64,000 bases of DNA, from positions 4,770 to 68,769 of the forward strand of contig DJMJ01000017.1 in assembly GCA_002435325.1 (NCBI GenBank). The letters are read 5' to 3'. Within the stretch, counting starts at the first letter, position 1. Each line of letters begins with the position of its first letter. Under the pieces are notes generated by a model. It was not told where the DNA came from. It worked only from the letters and a program-made list of their open reading frames with translations, and did not search any database. This DNA is from Nitrospira sp. UBA6493. GTDB lineage: Bacteria > Nitrospirota > Nitrospiria > Nitrospirales > Nitrospiraceae. Positions 35,364-43,645 of this stretch are shown one piece after another. A program made the position numbers and the translations under genes.

Positions 35364-36172
35364 AACAGCCTGGCCGCTGCCTGCTTATGCTCGTGTTTCT
35401 TTCGGTTGCGGTCGCCTCTCCTTTGTCCGCCCAACTGGAGTCGCTTCGCAAGGGCAAGTCGCAAGCGCTGGCCGTGGTGTCCGAAACTCCCATGGCGGAG
35501 ATTCCTGATGGCCTCTTTGCGATGGGATCGGACGGGACGCAGGCGCTTGAAGATGAGCGGCCCAGGCACCAGGTCTGGCTGCCGGTCTTCTTCCTAGATC
35601 TCCACGAAGTCACGACGGCGCAGTACGCGGCTTTTCTGGATGCGACTGGCCGTCCGGCTCCCTGGCTGTGGGAGACGGTGAACGTCTCGAAGCATCGCGA
35701 CCGTCCGGTGATCGGGGTGGATTGGCACGATGCCGACGCCTACTGCCGCTGGAAGGGCAAGCGTTTGCCGACCGAAGCGGAGTGGGAAAAGGCGGCCAGG
35801 GGAACGGATGGTCGTCTATATCCCTGGGGGAATCAGCTTCCCAACAAGGAACGTGCGAATTTTGCGCTGGGAGCACGGTTCAGCTATAGCCAGGTGTTGA
35901 TGCCGGTGCAGGCGTATGAGGCAGGGCGGAGCCCCTTCGGTGTTTACAACATGGCGGGCAATGTGTGGGAGTGGGTGCAGGATTGGTATGCGACGAGTTA
36001 TTACGAGAGCGCGCCGGAGCGCAGTCCTCAAGGGCCGGAGCTGGGCCAATTCAAAGTGCTGCGCGGCGGGTCCTGGTCGGACTTGCCCAAATACCTGCTG
36101 ACGTACGGACGCTTCAAGCTGCTGCCTGAAACGAGGAACAGCTATACCGGGTTTCGTTGCGCCAAATCCTAG
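35360..36172 (+). CDS. formylglycine-generating-enzyme (SUMF1) family secreted protein
   Basis: 270 residues. A signal peptide (RCLLMLVFLSVAVASPLSA) suggests a periplasmic location. FGE-sulfatase motifs: FLDLHEVTTAQYAAF near residue 85, CRWKGKRLPTEAEWEKAARG near 125, YNMAGNVWEWVQDWY near 195 and VLRGGSWSD near 230, ending FRCAKS. The family includes sulfatase-activating enzymes and many non-catalytic partners; the second active-site Cys pattern is not clear, so catalysis is uncertain. The TTG start at 35360 overlaps the methyltransferase TGA, giving tight coupling; GGAAGGG lies upstream. Element B begins right after the stop. Confidence 0.8.
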   Translation: MKQPGRCLLMLVFLSVAVASPLSAQLESLRKGKSQALAVVSETPMAEIPDGLFAMGSDGTQALEDERPRHQVWLPVFFLDLHEVTTAQYAAFLDATGRPAPWLWETVNVSKHRDRPVIGVDWHDADAYCRWKGKRLPTEAEWEKAARGTDGRLYPWGNQLPNKERANFALGARFSYSQVLMPVQAYEAGRSPFGVYNMAGNVWEWVQDWYATSYYESAPERSPQGPELGQFKVLRGGSWSDLPKYLLTYGRFKLLPETRNSYTGFRCAKS

Positions 36173-36298
36173 CGGACTGCTCAAAACGATCCCCAACGTC
36201 GTTCTCGCCTCGACAACATCCTCAACCTACCCCAGAGTGTACGCCTGCGGTGTTGTCGTCGGCTGCGGCCTCGTTGGATGACCGTTTTGAGCAGTCCG
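36173..36298. repeat. 126-base palindromic intergenic element, copy B
   Basis: Perfect 16-base terminal inverted repeat CGGACTGCTCAAAACG (36173-36188) with its complement at 36283-36298; then CCAAC with GTTGG, then an inner stem ACAACA(T)CC pairing with GGTGTTGT. It starts directly after the preceding stop codon and lies between convergent genes, as copy A does. Confidence 0.85.
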
Positions 36299-36319
36299 AA
36301 AAACGCTCTTTCAGTTGGG

Positions 36320-36772
36320 TCAGGAGAAAGAGAGCGCCAGTAGGACGAGGGCGGTCAGTGTGCCGAGCGTGCCATAGTAGAGGAGCCCCGTCTTGTCTCG
36401 TGTCCAATCGCTGGCCCAGGTCTGCGGGTAGAGCGAGTGATCCTCCACGAAGATTCCTTCTGCGTACAAGTTTAGCGCCTGTTCGAGTTGAATCAGGGTT
36501 TGCTTGGCTTGCCGATGGCGGTGTTGTTGTTGCCGAATCAGCGCGCAGAATAGTCCACACCAGATCAGGCTTGCGAGACCGATGAGCAGAGTCTCAAGGA
36601 ACGTCAGTCTGCTGGTGGGCGGGGGCAATGCCAGTGCCAAGAGTATGGCTAATAAACCGGCTGACCCGAAAGCCGTCCAGCGCATCATCTCATGACGGCG
36701 TCGGTAGACTTCTTCTTTGAAGAGGGGATAGACCGTCAGCAGGGTGCTGTGCCGTTCGTCAGTCGTGATCAT
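36320..36772 (-). CDS. small membrane protein, hypothetical
   Basis: 150 residues: two adjacent membrane helices at about 32-50 and 58-80 and a third at the C-terminus (132-149), with a basic Gln/His/Arg-rich helical segment between (RQQQHRHRQAKQTL). No known domain. Its ATG overlaps the TGA of the upstream hydrolase gene (ATGA at 36769-36772), so it is translated with it. Confidence 0.6.
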   Translation of the reverse strand: MITTDERHSTLLTVYPLFKEEVYRRRHEMMRWTAFGSAGLLAILLALALPPPTSRLTFLETLLIGLASLIWCGLFCALIRQQQHRHRQAKQTLIQLEQALNLYAEGIFVEDHSLYPQTWASDWTRDKTGLLYYGTLGTLTALVLLALSFS

Positions 36773-37536
36773 GTCAAATGGGATGAGAGCCAGTCTGCCA
36801 GAAAAGTGGTCATCCGGCGAAAGTCCTCTGTCTTGGTGAATTGGTGATCGGCGCCGGGCAGCAGCTCCAACCGTTTTGTGACACGGAGTGCGTCATAGAG
36901 TTGGCGGCTCTGGTGCAAGGGAACGCATTCGTCCTGATCGCCTTGCACGATCAGCGTCGGGGCGGTGATGGACTGAGCCGGTCCATAGGCGATCTGCCGC
37001 AGGCAGTCGTCATAAAAGCTGTATCGGAGCCGGATGCGCTCGGTTCCACCCATGATATTGGGAATTGTATCAGTCGCTTTCCACTGGGTCAGTTCGTGGT
37101 CGCCGAGTGTCAGCCGGAGTTCTTCGGCGAAGTCGACCACCGGACATTTGAGGGCCAGGCAGGCCAGATCGTTGCGTTGCGCGGCGGCGAGTGTCGCCAC
37201 GAGACCGCCAAAGCTGGACCCCATCAAGCCGATTCGAGTAAAGCCTTTTTTCCGGACGAGATCGAGCGCGGCCATGGCCTGGCTGATTGCCTGCGTAGTG
37301 GTGAGGACTTCAAAGGGGCCTTCGCTCTCGCCTTGCCCGAAAAAGTCGAAGGCGAGCGTGGCGATGCCTTGTGCCTCTAGCAGCCGGGTCAGTGTTTTAT
37401 TCGTGGTGCTGTGTTTGCCGGAAAAAAATCCATGGCAGAGTACTGCGATGCGTTTGGTGCCTCCATCGGGGATGGCGAGCACCGAGGCGACGCGATGTCC
37501 TTGTGGATCGATAAAAGAAAGCGTCTGTTCCGTCAT
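36769..37536 (-). CDS. alpha/beta hydrolase (serine hydrolase fold)
   Basis: 255 residues. Nucleophile elbow GSSFGG with Ser108, CHGFFSGKHS oxyanion loop near 34, Asp in VQGDQDECVP near 200 and His in PGADHQFTK near 235: a complete catalytic triad. FDFFGQGES is typical of the BAAT/DienLactone-like esterase group. No signal peptide. ATG 37536 gives the normal length; the longer frame to 37728 runs into the membrane protein gene. Linked to a small membrane protein downstream. Confidence 0.85.
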   Translation of the reverse strand: MTEQTLSFIDPQGHRVASVLAIPDGGTKRIAVLCHGFFSGKHSTTNKTLTRLLEAQGIATLAFDFFGQGESEGPFEVLTTTQAISQAMAALDLVRKKGFTRIGLMGSSFGGLVATLAAAQRNDLACLALKCPVVDFAEELRLTLGDHELTQWKATDTIPNIMGGTERIRLRYSFYDDCLRQIAYGPAQSITAPTLIVQGDQDECVPLHQSRQLYDALRVTKRLELLPGADHQFTKTEDFRRMTTFLADWLSSHLT

Positions 37537-37580
37537 GGTGAAGCTCTCGCTGAGTGTGGCGATTGTGGGTGTCTGGCTCC

Positions 37581-38879
37581 TTATGTTGACGCAGAGGGGG
37601 CCTCTTCCGGGGAGGATCCCAGTACGGCGACCAGCTTGACGGAGAAGAGCGTCAGGCTGCCGAGCAAAAGGCCGACGCAGGACCAGGTGGCGATTTGAAT
37701 GGACGGCGACGAGAGCGGCACATTCCACGTGAGGGAGGCCAGGAGCGCCAGTCCCATCGTGCCCAGACTGAGTCCTCCTATTTGAATCGTTCGCCAGCGG
37801 TTTATGATGGCAGTTAGCCGGTCGAGGTAGGCGCCCCGCTTTTTGTTGCTCTGGACACGGCGCACTGCCAGGGTGATCGGAAGGAGGTGCGAGAGCGCGC
37901 CCATGATGGTTTGCAGGATAAAGCCGATCAGCGCCATATGCGTGTAGGCCACCAGATGGAGCGAGCCAAACGGCATGACAGGCTGTTCATGCAGGTTATT
38001 GGCGGCGACCAGAGTGCCGAGCACCAGTGTAACCAATAGGAAAAAAGTGCCGATGAGCAAATGGTCCGAGGCGGCGCCGCCCTTGTGGCCGGATGCCAGC
38101 CAGGTGCGAAACAGATTGACCGCATAGAGGGTGGCAGTGACCACCAGCACGCCTCCTGCCGCGATTTCGACGATCACCGACGAGTTCAGGAAGCCGCCGA
38201 TCAGCAGCGCGAGCCCGAGTGGTAGGAGGATTAATACCGCCCGCGCCAGTTTGGGGCTCGAGAGCGGCGCACTCAGTACGGTCGGGAGCAAGTTGTGCAT
38301 CGTGCCGACGATGGCCAGCGTGATGAAGCCCAGAATGTTGAGATGGATATGGGCTAGTCTGGCGTATCCGTAGGACTCCTGGGTCAACCGGAACGCCATC
38401 GTTTCCCCGCAGGCGAGGCCGCCAAAGAGCGCGAGAAGGGCGATGGCGTAAAACCAGAGATTCAAGGGTGGTGAGTTCAGACTCTTGCGGGCCTGCGCCC
38501 AAGCGTCCCGCGCGATCCAGAGGAACGAGGCGACCACGAACAGTCCGCTGCCCCCCACGATCTGGTAGTTGCGCAAGCCGAACCCCGCCACCATGCCGAG
38601 CGCGCCGCCGTTGATGGCGAGGAACAGCACCGGATGTGATTCCCGCCGGCTCTGTCCCGTCATGAGCAGCGGGGGGATAAAGATCAGAAATCCACCCAGA
38701 ATCAGTTGCGCCACGCCACCGACCAACGCGGCATGCGTGTGGGCTAGCCGTAGCCAGGAAGGCAGCGCTGTTCCGCGCACGAGGCCGACCAGAATAGCCA
38801 TGCCGACCAGGGAGGACAGCAGGAGCCAGGCGAAGCCTGTCAAAAGAAAGGTAACCGGACGGCCAGGGAGTCGCAGCAT
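37581..38879 (-). CDS. multi-pass membrane protein resembling haem-copper oxidase subunit I (cbb3/NOR-like)
   Basis: 432 residues with about 12 membrane helices. His-rich helices recur: LAHTHAALVGG (His47, His49), LAHIHLNILGFITLAIVGTMHNLLP near 180 and YTHMALIGFILQTIMGALSHLLP near 310. Paired His separated by about 17 residues in a helix is the arrangement seen in distant cbb3/nitric-oxide-reductase-like subunit I proteins. No subunit II or III, nor a cytochrome c gene, is adjacent, so oxidase activity is doubtful; a haem-binding or sensor role is possible. Confidence 0.55.
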   Translation of the reverse strand: MLRLPGRPVTFLLTGFAWLLLSSLVGMAILVGLVRGTALPSWLRLAHTHAALVGGVAQLILGGFLIFIPPLLMTGQSRRESHPVLFLAINGGALGMVAGFGLRNYQIVGGSGLFVVASFLWIARDAWAQARKSLNSPPLNLWFYAIALLALFGGLACGETMAFRLTQESYGYARLAHIHLNILGFITLAIVGTMHNLLPTVLSAPLSSPKLARAVLILLPLGLALLIGGFLNSSVIVEIAAGGVLVVTATLYAVNLFRTWLASGHKGGAASDHLLIGTFFLLVTLVLGTLVAANNLHEQPVMPFGSLHLVAYTHMALIGFILQTIMGALSHLLPITLAVRRVQSNKKRGAYLDRLTAIINRWRTIQIGGLSLGTMGLALLASLTWNVPLSSPSIQIATWSCVGLLLGSLTLFSVKLVAVLGSSPEEAPSAST

Positions 38880-38888
38880 GGGGTGCCT

Positions 38889-39692
38889 CTACGATTCGAG
38901 AAAGTAAAAGTGATTGGTGGGGCCGGTGCCATGCCCGATCGCCAGACTGTGCCGAATGGCTTCGGTCAGATAGGTTTTGGCTGCCTGCACGGCGTCGGGA
39001 ACGGTCTTCCCCCTGGCGAGTTGCGCGGCTAGCGCCGACGCATAGGTGCAGCCGGTGCCGTGCGTATGCGGGGTGTCGATGAACTCGCTTTTGTAGATGT
39101 TGAAGAAGCGGCCGTCGTACAGCAGATCGGTGGCGCGGTCGGTGGGCAGGTGGCCGCCTTTGATCAGGACGAATTTGCTGCCGAAGCCATGGATGATCTT
39201 GGCCGCGCGACGGGCGTCTGACAGGTTGTTGATGGCGATGCCGGAAAGCTGTTGCGCCTCGTGAATGTTGGGGGTTACGACGAGGGCTTGCGGGAATAGG
39301 AGTTTTTTCATCGCTTCGATCGCGTCCGGTTTCAGCAGTGCGTGCCCGGTTTTTGAGACCATGACCGGATCGACGACCAGATTGGCCACCTTCTGCGGGG
39401 CCAGCATTTTAGCCACGAGTTCGACGATGGCCGTGGACGAGAGCATGCCGGTTTTCACGGCGGCGATGTCGAAGTCGTCGAAGACCGCATCGATCTGTGC
39501 GGCAATGATCGAAGCGGGCAACTCAAAGACATCCGTCACTTCTTCCGTATTCTGCGCCGTGATGGCGGTGATTACGGAGAGGGCAAACACGCCGTGGGCC
39601 GACATGGCCTTGAGATCGCCTTGAATGCCGGCGCCGCCGCCGGAATCTGACCCGGCAATGGTCAACACTTGTTTCATGGTGTGTACAGTCAT
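38889..39692 (-). CDS. thiD: hydroxymethylpyrimidine / phosphomethylpyrimidine kinase
   Basis: 267 residues. VLTIAGSDSGGGAGIQGDLKAM at the N-terminus (ribokinase-like substrate loop), VDPVMVSKTG near 110, and the anion-hole motif DTPHTHGTGCTYASALAA near 210 define ThiD, which phosphorylates HMP and HMP-P for thiamin synthesis. Cytoplasmic. A second ATG at 39677 is possible. TenA lies two genes upstream, consistent with pyrimidine salvage; I see no TPP riboswitch signature ahead of either. Confidence 0.92.
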   Translation of the reverse strand: MTVHTMKQVLTIAGSDSGGGAGIQGDLKAMSAHGVFALSVITAITAQNTEEVTDVFELPASIIAAQIDAVFDDFDIAAVKTGMLSSTAIVELVAKMLAPQKVANLVVDPVMVSKTGHALLKPDAIEAMKKLLFPQALVVTPNIHEAQQLSGIAINNLSDARRAAKIIHGFGSKFVLIKGGHLPTDRATDLLYDGRFFNIYKSEFIDTPHTHGTGCTYASALAAQLARGKTVPDAVQAAKTYLTEAIRHSLAIGHGTGPTNHFYFLES

Positions 39693-39708
39693 GGATGTTC
39701 CGTGATGG

Positions 39709-40665
39709 TTAAGGGGTGACGGGGACGGCGGGCGCGTCGGGTTTCAAGCCTTCAATGAAGAAGCCCGCATCCCGCCGGGGAGATTTTTCATGATACGACA
39801 ACGTGAATTGTGAGCTCGGCGCCGCATCAGCCGGCGCGGTGAAGGTAAGGACCGCGCGGTCTTTTTCCCGGGGAGACAATTCCATTCCTCGCGTGCAGAG
39901 TCCGTCTCGATTGTCTTCCACGTTTTGAACCCACTGCGTTCCGTGCTCGTCTCGCAGCACGGTATTGTGCAGGAGACACAGGATTTTCAAGTCGCGCGGC
40001 GAGTGGTTCTCCACCGTGACGTCGAGACGAATGTGCTGATCCTGTTTGCTCAGCGATCGGACGACGAATTCATACAGATCGTTGCGATGAAACCCCTGTC
40101 CGTCCGGCGCGGGCAGATCCTGCGGCAGGACGGTCTTCACCGGCGGCGGGGCATTGACGGCTTTGAGCAACTCGCCTAATGGACCGGTCTTGGGGATCGT
40201 CTTTCGCGCCGCGCCGACCGCCTGTTTATTCAACGGGCTGATGAGCTTGGTTGTGACCAGCACTCCTTCTGGGAGATCCAGGTAGGATCCCACGACAAAT
40301 ACGTCGGCGCGAATGGCCTTGGCGGCTCCTTTCACGGCTTTGGAGGGTGTCGATTCGATTTCTTTGATGTGGAGTTTCTTCAGCGTCGAGTTTACGAGCC
40401 GGCGTTCGACGACTGCTACGTCCCCGACGACGAGGATTTGAGTCCCAAGTTCTTCAGCCAGAAACTGCCCGACCGGCGTGACGGTCCCCTTGGAATCGGT
40501 AAAGTCTACGATGGCCAAGCGTTCCTTCTTCGCTCTGACGGATTCGGCCATGACCTCTTCTGCGAATTGTTTAAGGCTCTCCTCATAATTGGCGGCAGCC
40601 AACGCATAGCCCGGCATCAGCGAGCACCACAGCAGGCCCGATATGGCGAGGGGAAGCTTATTCAT
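39709..40665 (-). CDS. FlgO-like secreted protein
   Basis: 318 residues with signal peptide (cleavage near ALAAANY). Residues 45-165 (LAIVDFTDSKGTVTPVGQFLAEEL, VVERRLVNSTLKKL, ADVFVVGSYLDLPEG) match the FlgO/CsgG-like fold of proteins that associate with the outer membrane. A beta-sandwich-like domain with ENHSPRDLKILCLLHNT and a Cys pair follows. Lies between thiD and tenA on the same strand. No flagellar genes are near, so the name is structural only. Confidence 0.68.
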   Translation of the reverse strand: MNKLPLAISGLLWCSLMPGYALAAANYEESLKQFAEEVMAESVRAKKERLAIVDFTDSKGTVTPVGQFLAEELGTQILVVGDVAVVERRLVNSTLKKLHIKEIESTPSKAVKGAAKAIRADVFVVGSYLDLPEGVLVTTKLISPLNKQAVGAARKTIPKTGPLGELLKAVNAPPPVKTVLPQDLPAPDGQGFHRNDLYEFVVRSLSKQDQHIRLDVTVENHSPRDLKILCLLHNTVLRDEHGTQWVQNVEDNRDGLCTRGMELSPREKDRAVLTFTAPADAAPSSQFTLSYHEKSPRRDAGFFIEGLKPDAPAVPVTP

Positions 40666-40738
40666 AGACGTGGTGCCATTATACTCAGGTTGGGCTGAGT
40701 GTCCAGAGCTCTTGCTCCTGGCTACGGGAATGCTTCAG

Positions 40739-41407
40739 CTACACCGGCCACTCTTCTTCCTTCCAGGCCATTTCCCAAAACATCCATTCGTAGCGAGAGC
40801 TGATGATGAACGCTTCTTCCATTCGCCGTTTTTCTTCTTCCCCCGCCGTTTTGGCCCATAGATCGACTTTTCCACGCATCCATTGCTGCACTTCGGCGAA
40901 TTCCGGCGAGGCGTAGAGCATGAGCCAGTCGCGATAGGGATGGTTTTTCTTTGGCGGGCCATGCTTGAGGAAATGCTGGCCGATGACACAGTAGATCCAG
41001 GCGCAGGGTAGGGCGACGACGGTGATTTCTGCGGCCGATCCGCTCTGTGCCACGCTGAGCATGTGGCGGGTATAGGCGTAGTTCGTGGGGGCCATGGGTA
41101 TGGCAGTCATCTGCTTGGCGGTCAGCGTCCACTTAGTGCCGTACCCTTCGTGGAGACTGCGCTCGACGACAATGGTTTCTTCGGCAAGTTTGGCAAACCG
41201 GAGCGCACTTTCGGAATCCGGCGCTTTGACCGCCCCGGCGGCGAAGACGCGTGACAGGTCGCCGAGAAACCGGGCGTCCTGCAAAATGTAATATTTGAAC
41301 TTCCGCTCCGGCAGCGTGCCGTTGCCGAGGGCGATGACAAAGGGATGGGTCAGCTGCGCCTTCCAGATCGGTTGCGCCAGCTTGCGGAGGTGGTTGGAAA
41401 ATGACAT
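40739..41407 (-). CDS. tenA: TenA-family thiaminase II / aminopyrimidine aminohydrolase
   Basis: 222 residues. Catalytic Cys135 in ALPCAWIYCVIG sits exactly where the classical TenA nucleophile is; Asp44, Tyr47-type residues in YILQDARFLGDLS, and Glu near the C-terminus (SRYEWMFWEMAW) complete the pocket. Hydrolyses aminomethyl-pyrimidine from degraded thiamin so that ThiD can re-use it. Cytoplasmic, forms tetramers in the family. Confidence 0.88.
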   Translation of the reverse strand: MSFSNHLRKLAQPIWKAQLTHPFVIALGNGTLPERKFKYYILQDARFLGDLSRVFAAGAVKAPDSESALRFAKLAEETIVVERSLHEGYGTKWTLTAKQMTAIPMAPTNYAYTRHMLSVAQSGSAAEITVVALPCAWIYCVIGQHFLKHGPPKKNHPYRDWLMLYASPEFAEVQQWMRGKVDLWAKTAGEEEKRRMEEAFIISSRYEWMFWEMAWKEEEWPV

Positions 41408-41420
41408 GGCTATTCCTTCG

Positions 41421-41465
41421 TTAGACGTTACGCGTGAAAGATAACAGGGGAGACGTAACGCGCAA
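41421..41465. repeat. GACGT(T/A)ACGCG-type low-complexity repeat
   Basis: AGACGTTACGCG and AGACGTAACGCG flank a GTGAAAG unit between tenA and the transhydrogenase gene; same family as the GTGAAACGT repeats elsewhere in the window. Confidence 0.5.
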
Positions 41466-41505
41466 GATGAAGATGAGGCTCTTGAGTCGCGTACGTGTCA
41501 TGTCG

Positions 41506-42909
41506 TCACGCCGACGAAGTCCAGGGTCTGGGCAGGCGATTAATGCCGTCCAGCGCGGCGACTTTATAACATTCCGCGAGTGTGGGGTAGTTGAACACGG
41601 TGTCGATAAAATAATCGATCGTTCCATGGTAGGTCATTACGGCCTGCCCGATATGGATCAATTCTGTCGCACCTTCGCCGATGGCGTGGATGCCCAATAA
41701 TTCCCTGGTCTGCCGGTGGAAGAGGAGTTTCAGCATGCCTGTGTCGTCGCCAATGAGCTGGCCGCGGGCGATTTCGTTATACCGGGCGATTCCAGTGCCG
41801 AAGGGAACCTGGTCCTTTGTGAGTTCCTCCTCGTTTCGGCCGACCATCGAAATCTCCGGGATCGAATAGATGCCATAGGGCAGCAGGCTGGTGTCGGTAT
41901 GGTCCGGCTGGCCGAAAGCGTGACAGGAGGCATGGCGCCCTTGCTGCATGGAGGTGGAGGCCAGGGCGGGAAAGCCGATGATATCTCCTGCCGCATAGAT
42001 GTGTGGCACCGATGTTTGAAAATGTTCGTTCACGGACAGCCGGCCGCGGCTATCTGCGGAAAGGCCCGCTTGCTCAAGGTTCAGCCCTCGGCTCGCGCCG
42101 ATCCGGCCGATGGCATACATCACCGTGGTCGTGGTGATGGGGCGGGCCTGTTGCAGTGTTACGGTAATCTCGCCGTTCGCGGCTTTCTGAATATTGACGA
42201 CTTCCTCGTTGTGGTAGAGGGTCACGCCGATGTCCTTCATTTGCCGCTGGAGCGCGTCGATAATTTCCGCATCCGCGAATTCGAGCAGCCGTGGACGTTT
42301 GTCGATGAGGGTAACTGTGACGCCCAGGGTGGCGAGGATGGATGCGTATTCGGTGCCGATCACGCCCCCTCCCACGATGACCATTGACGCGGGAATATGA
42401 TCGATCGTGAGCAGCCCGTCGGTGTCGATAATGCAGGAATCGTCGAAGGGGATGTGCGCGGGCCTGGCCGGTTCGGTCCCGACGGCGATGACGATGAAGT
42501 GAGCGATGTGTTCCAGACAGCCGGAGGCCTGTTGCACGCGCAGCCGGTGCGGATCGACGAAGCTCGCCGTGCCGTAGATCATGTCGATGCGGTTGCGCCG
42601 CATCTGATCCTGGACGATCCGGATTTCGTTCTTGATCACGTGTTGGGCGCGGACGGCGAGATCTTCGATGGTGATGGTCTGTTTCAGGCGGTACCCCGCC
42701 CCGTAGAGACTGCGCTGACGGAAGCCGGAGAGGTAGAGCACGGCTTCGCGCAACGATTTGCTGGGGATGGTGCCGGTGTTGGTGCAGACGCCTCCGACGA
42801 CCTCTTTCCGCTCGATGATTCCGACTTTCTTGCCGAGCTTGGCCGCCTGGACGGCGGCTTTTTGTCCGGCCGGCCCGGTGCCGATCACGAGAAGGTCGTA
42901 ATAGGCCAT
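41506..42909 (-). CDS. sthA: soluble pyridine nucleotide transhydrogenase
   Basis: 467 residues. FAD-binding GTGPAGQKAA at 11, then GGVCTNTGTIPSKSLREA near 40, where only one Cys of the disulfide-reductase pair is kept, the hallmark of SthA rather than lipoamide dehydrogenase; NAD(P) fold GGGVIGTEYASILA near 180 and the C-terminal dimer domain. Transfers hydride between NADPH and NAD+ in the cytoplasm. The peroxidase-like lipoprotein gene ends two bases before its start, same strand. Confidence 0.9.
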   Translation of the reverse strand: MAYYDLLVIGTGPAGQKAAVQAAKLGKKVGIIERKEVVGGVCTNTGTIPSKSLREAVLYLSGFRQRSLYGAGYRLKQTITIEDLAVRAQHVIKNEIRIVQDQMRRNRIDMIYGTASFVDPHRLRVQQASGCLEHIAHFIVIAVGTEPARPAHIPFDDSCIIDTDGLLTIDHIPASMVIVGGGVIGTEYASILATLGVTVTLIDKRPRLLEFADAEIIDALQRQMKDIGVTLYHNEEVVNIQKAANGEITVTLQQARPITTTTVMYAIGRIGASRGLNLEQAGLSADSRGRLSVNEHFQTSVPHIYAAGDIIGFPALASTSMQQGRHASCHAFGQPDHTDTSLLPYGIYSIPEISMVGRNEEELTKDQVPFGTGIARYNEIARGQLIGDDTGMLKLLFHRQTRELLGIHAIGEGATELIHIGQAVMTYHGTIDYFIDTVFNYPTLAECYKVAALDGINRLPRPWTSSA

Positions 42910-42910
42910 C

Positions 42911-43579
42911 TCAACTTGCCGTTACGAGAGAGCGTGCGAACTTGAATGCATCATCAAGATTCGGGAGCTGCGCGAGTTCCGGCGTGATCTGGAGATAGCG
43001 GACAACGTTGTGCGCGTCCACGACCAGGATCGCCCGCGCCAGGAGGTGCGGGTCTTTCAAGAGGAGGCCATGGGATAGGCCGAAGTTGGCGTCGCGATAG
43101 TCTGAGAGAAAGGTAACGTTGTGGATCTTGGCCTCTTCCGCGAAACGCTGTTGGGCGAAAGGGGTATCGATGCTCACGGTGATAAGCTCGACCATTTTAT
43201 CCAAGCCGTGATTTTTTTCACTGAGCTGGTGAGTCTGTTGCTCACAGACTTTCGTGTCGAGGGAGGGGACGACGCTGATAATCCGCACCTTGCCTGCGCC
43301 TTTGGTGTGGACGATGTTCGTGAGCGAGAGGTCCTGTCGCGCGAGCTTCACATCGCGGAGCGTATCGCCCACCTTGATGCCGGGTCCGGACAAGCTCAAG
43401 GGGGTTCCCTTGAACAAGACGGTATGGCCGTCGCCCGCGACTGCGCTGCCGTCGGCGACGGGAAGGTTCTTGTAGAGGAATCCGGATTCGGTTGAGCTGC
43501 CCATGCCTGCGCAGGAGGCGAGCCAGAGGGTTGAGACGAGTGCGATGAGTGGACGCAGGGTTTGTATCATTCGAAGCAT
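42911..43579 (-). CDS. lipoprotein thiol peroxidase-like protein, resolving Cys missing
   Basis: 222 residues. Lipobox WLASC (Cys23) gives a membrane-anchored, periplasm-facing protein, whereas usual Tpx is soluble. VVPSLDTKVCEQQT carries the peroxidatic Cys112; where Tpx has the resolving Cys in RFC, this reads RFAEEA (Ala147). LARAILVVD keeps the conserved Arg. So a 1-Cys peroxiredoxin of the Tpx group, needing an external thiol. GGAGG precedes ATG 43579. Directly upstream of sthA (2-base gap). Confidence 0.82.
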   Translation of the reverse strand: MLRMIQTLRPLIALVSTLWLASCAGMGSSTESGFLYKNLPVADGSAVAGDGHTVLFKGTPLSLSGPGIKVGDTLRDVKLARQDLSLTNIVHTKGAGKVRIISVVPSLDTKVCEQQTHQLSEKNHGLDKMVELITVSIDTPFAQQRFAEEAKIHNVTFLSDYRDANFGLSHGLLLKDPHLLARAILVVDAHNVVRYLQITPELAQLPNLDDAFKFARSLVTAS

Positions 43580-43645
43580 GATTCCTCCAGCAGTCGTGGG
43601 GGCGAGGGTGTAAGTAAGGAGTATACACAGTCCGGTTCCGCCTGC

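Noticed and set aside
41408..41505. TPP riboswitch upstream of tenA/thiD
   Set aside because: The CTGAGA and ACCTGATCTGG-type signatures are absent in the leader regions.
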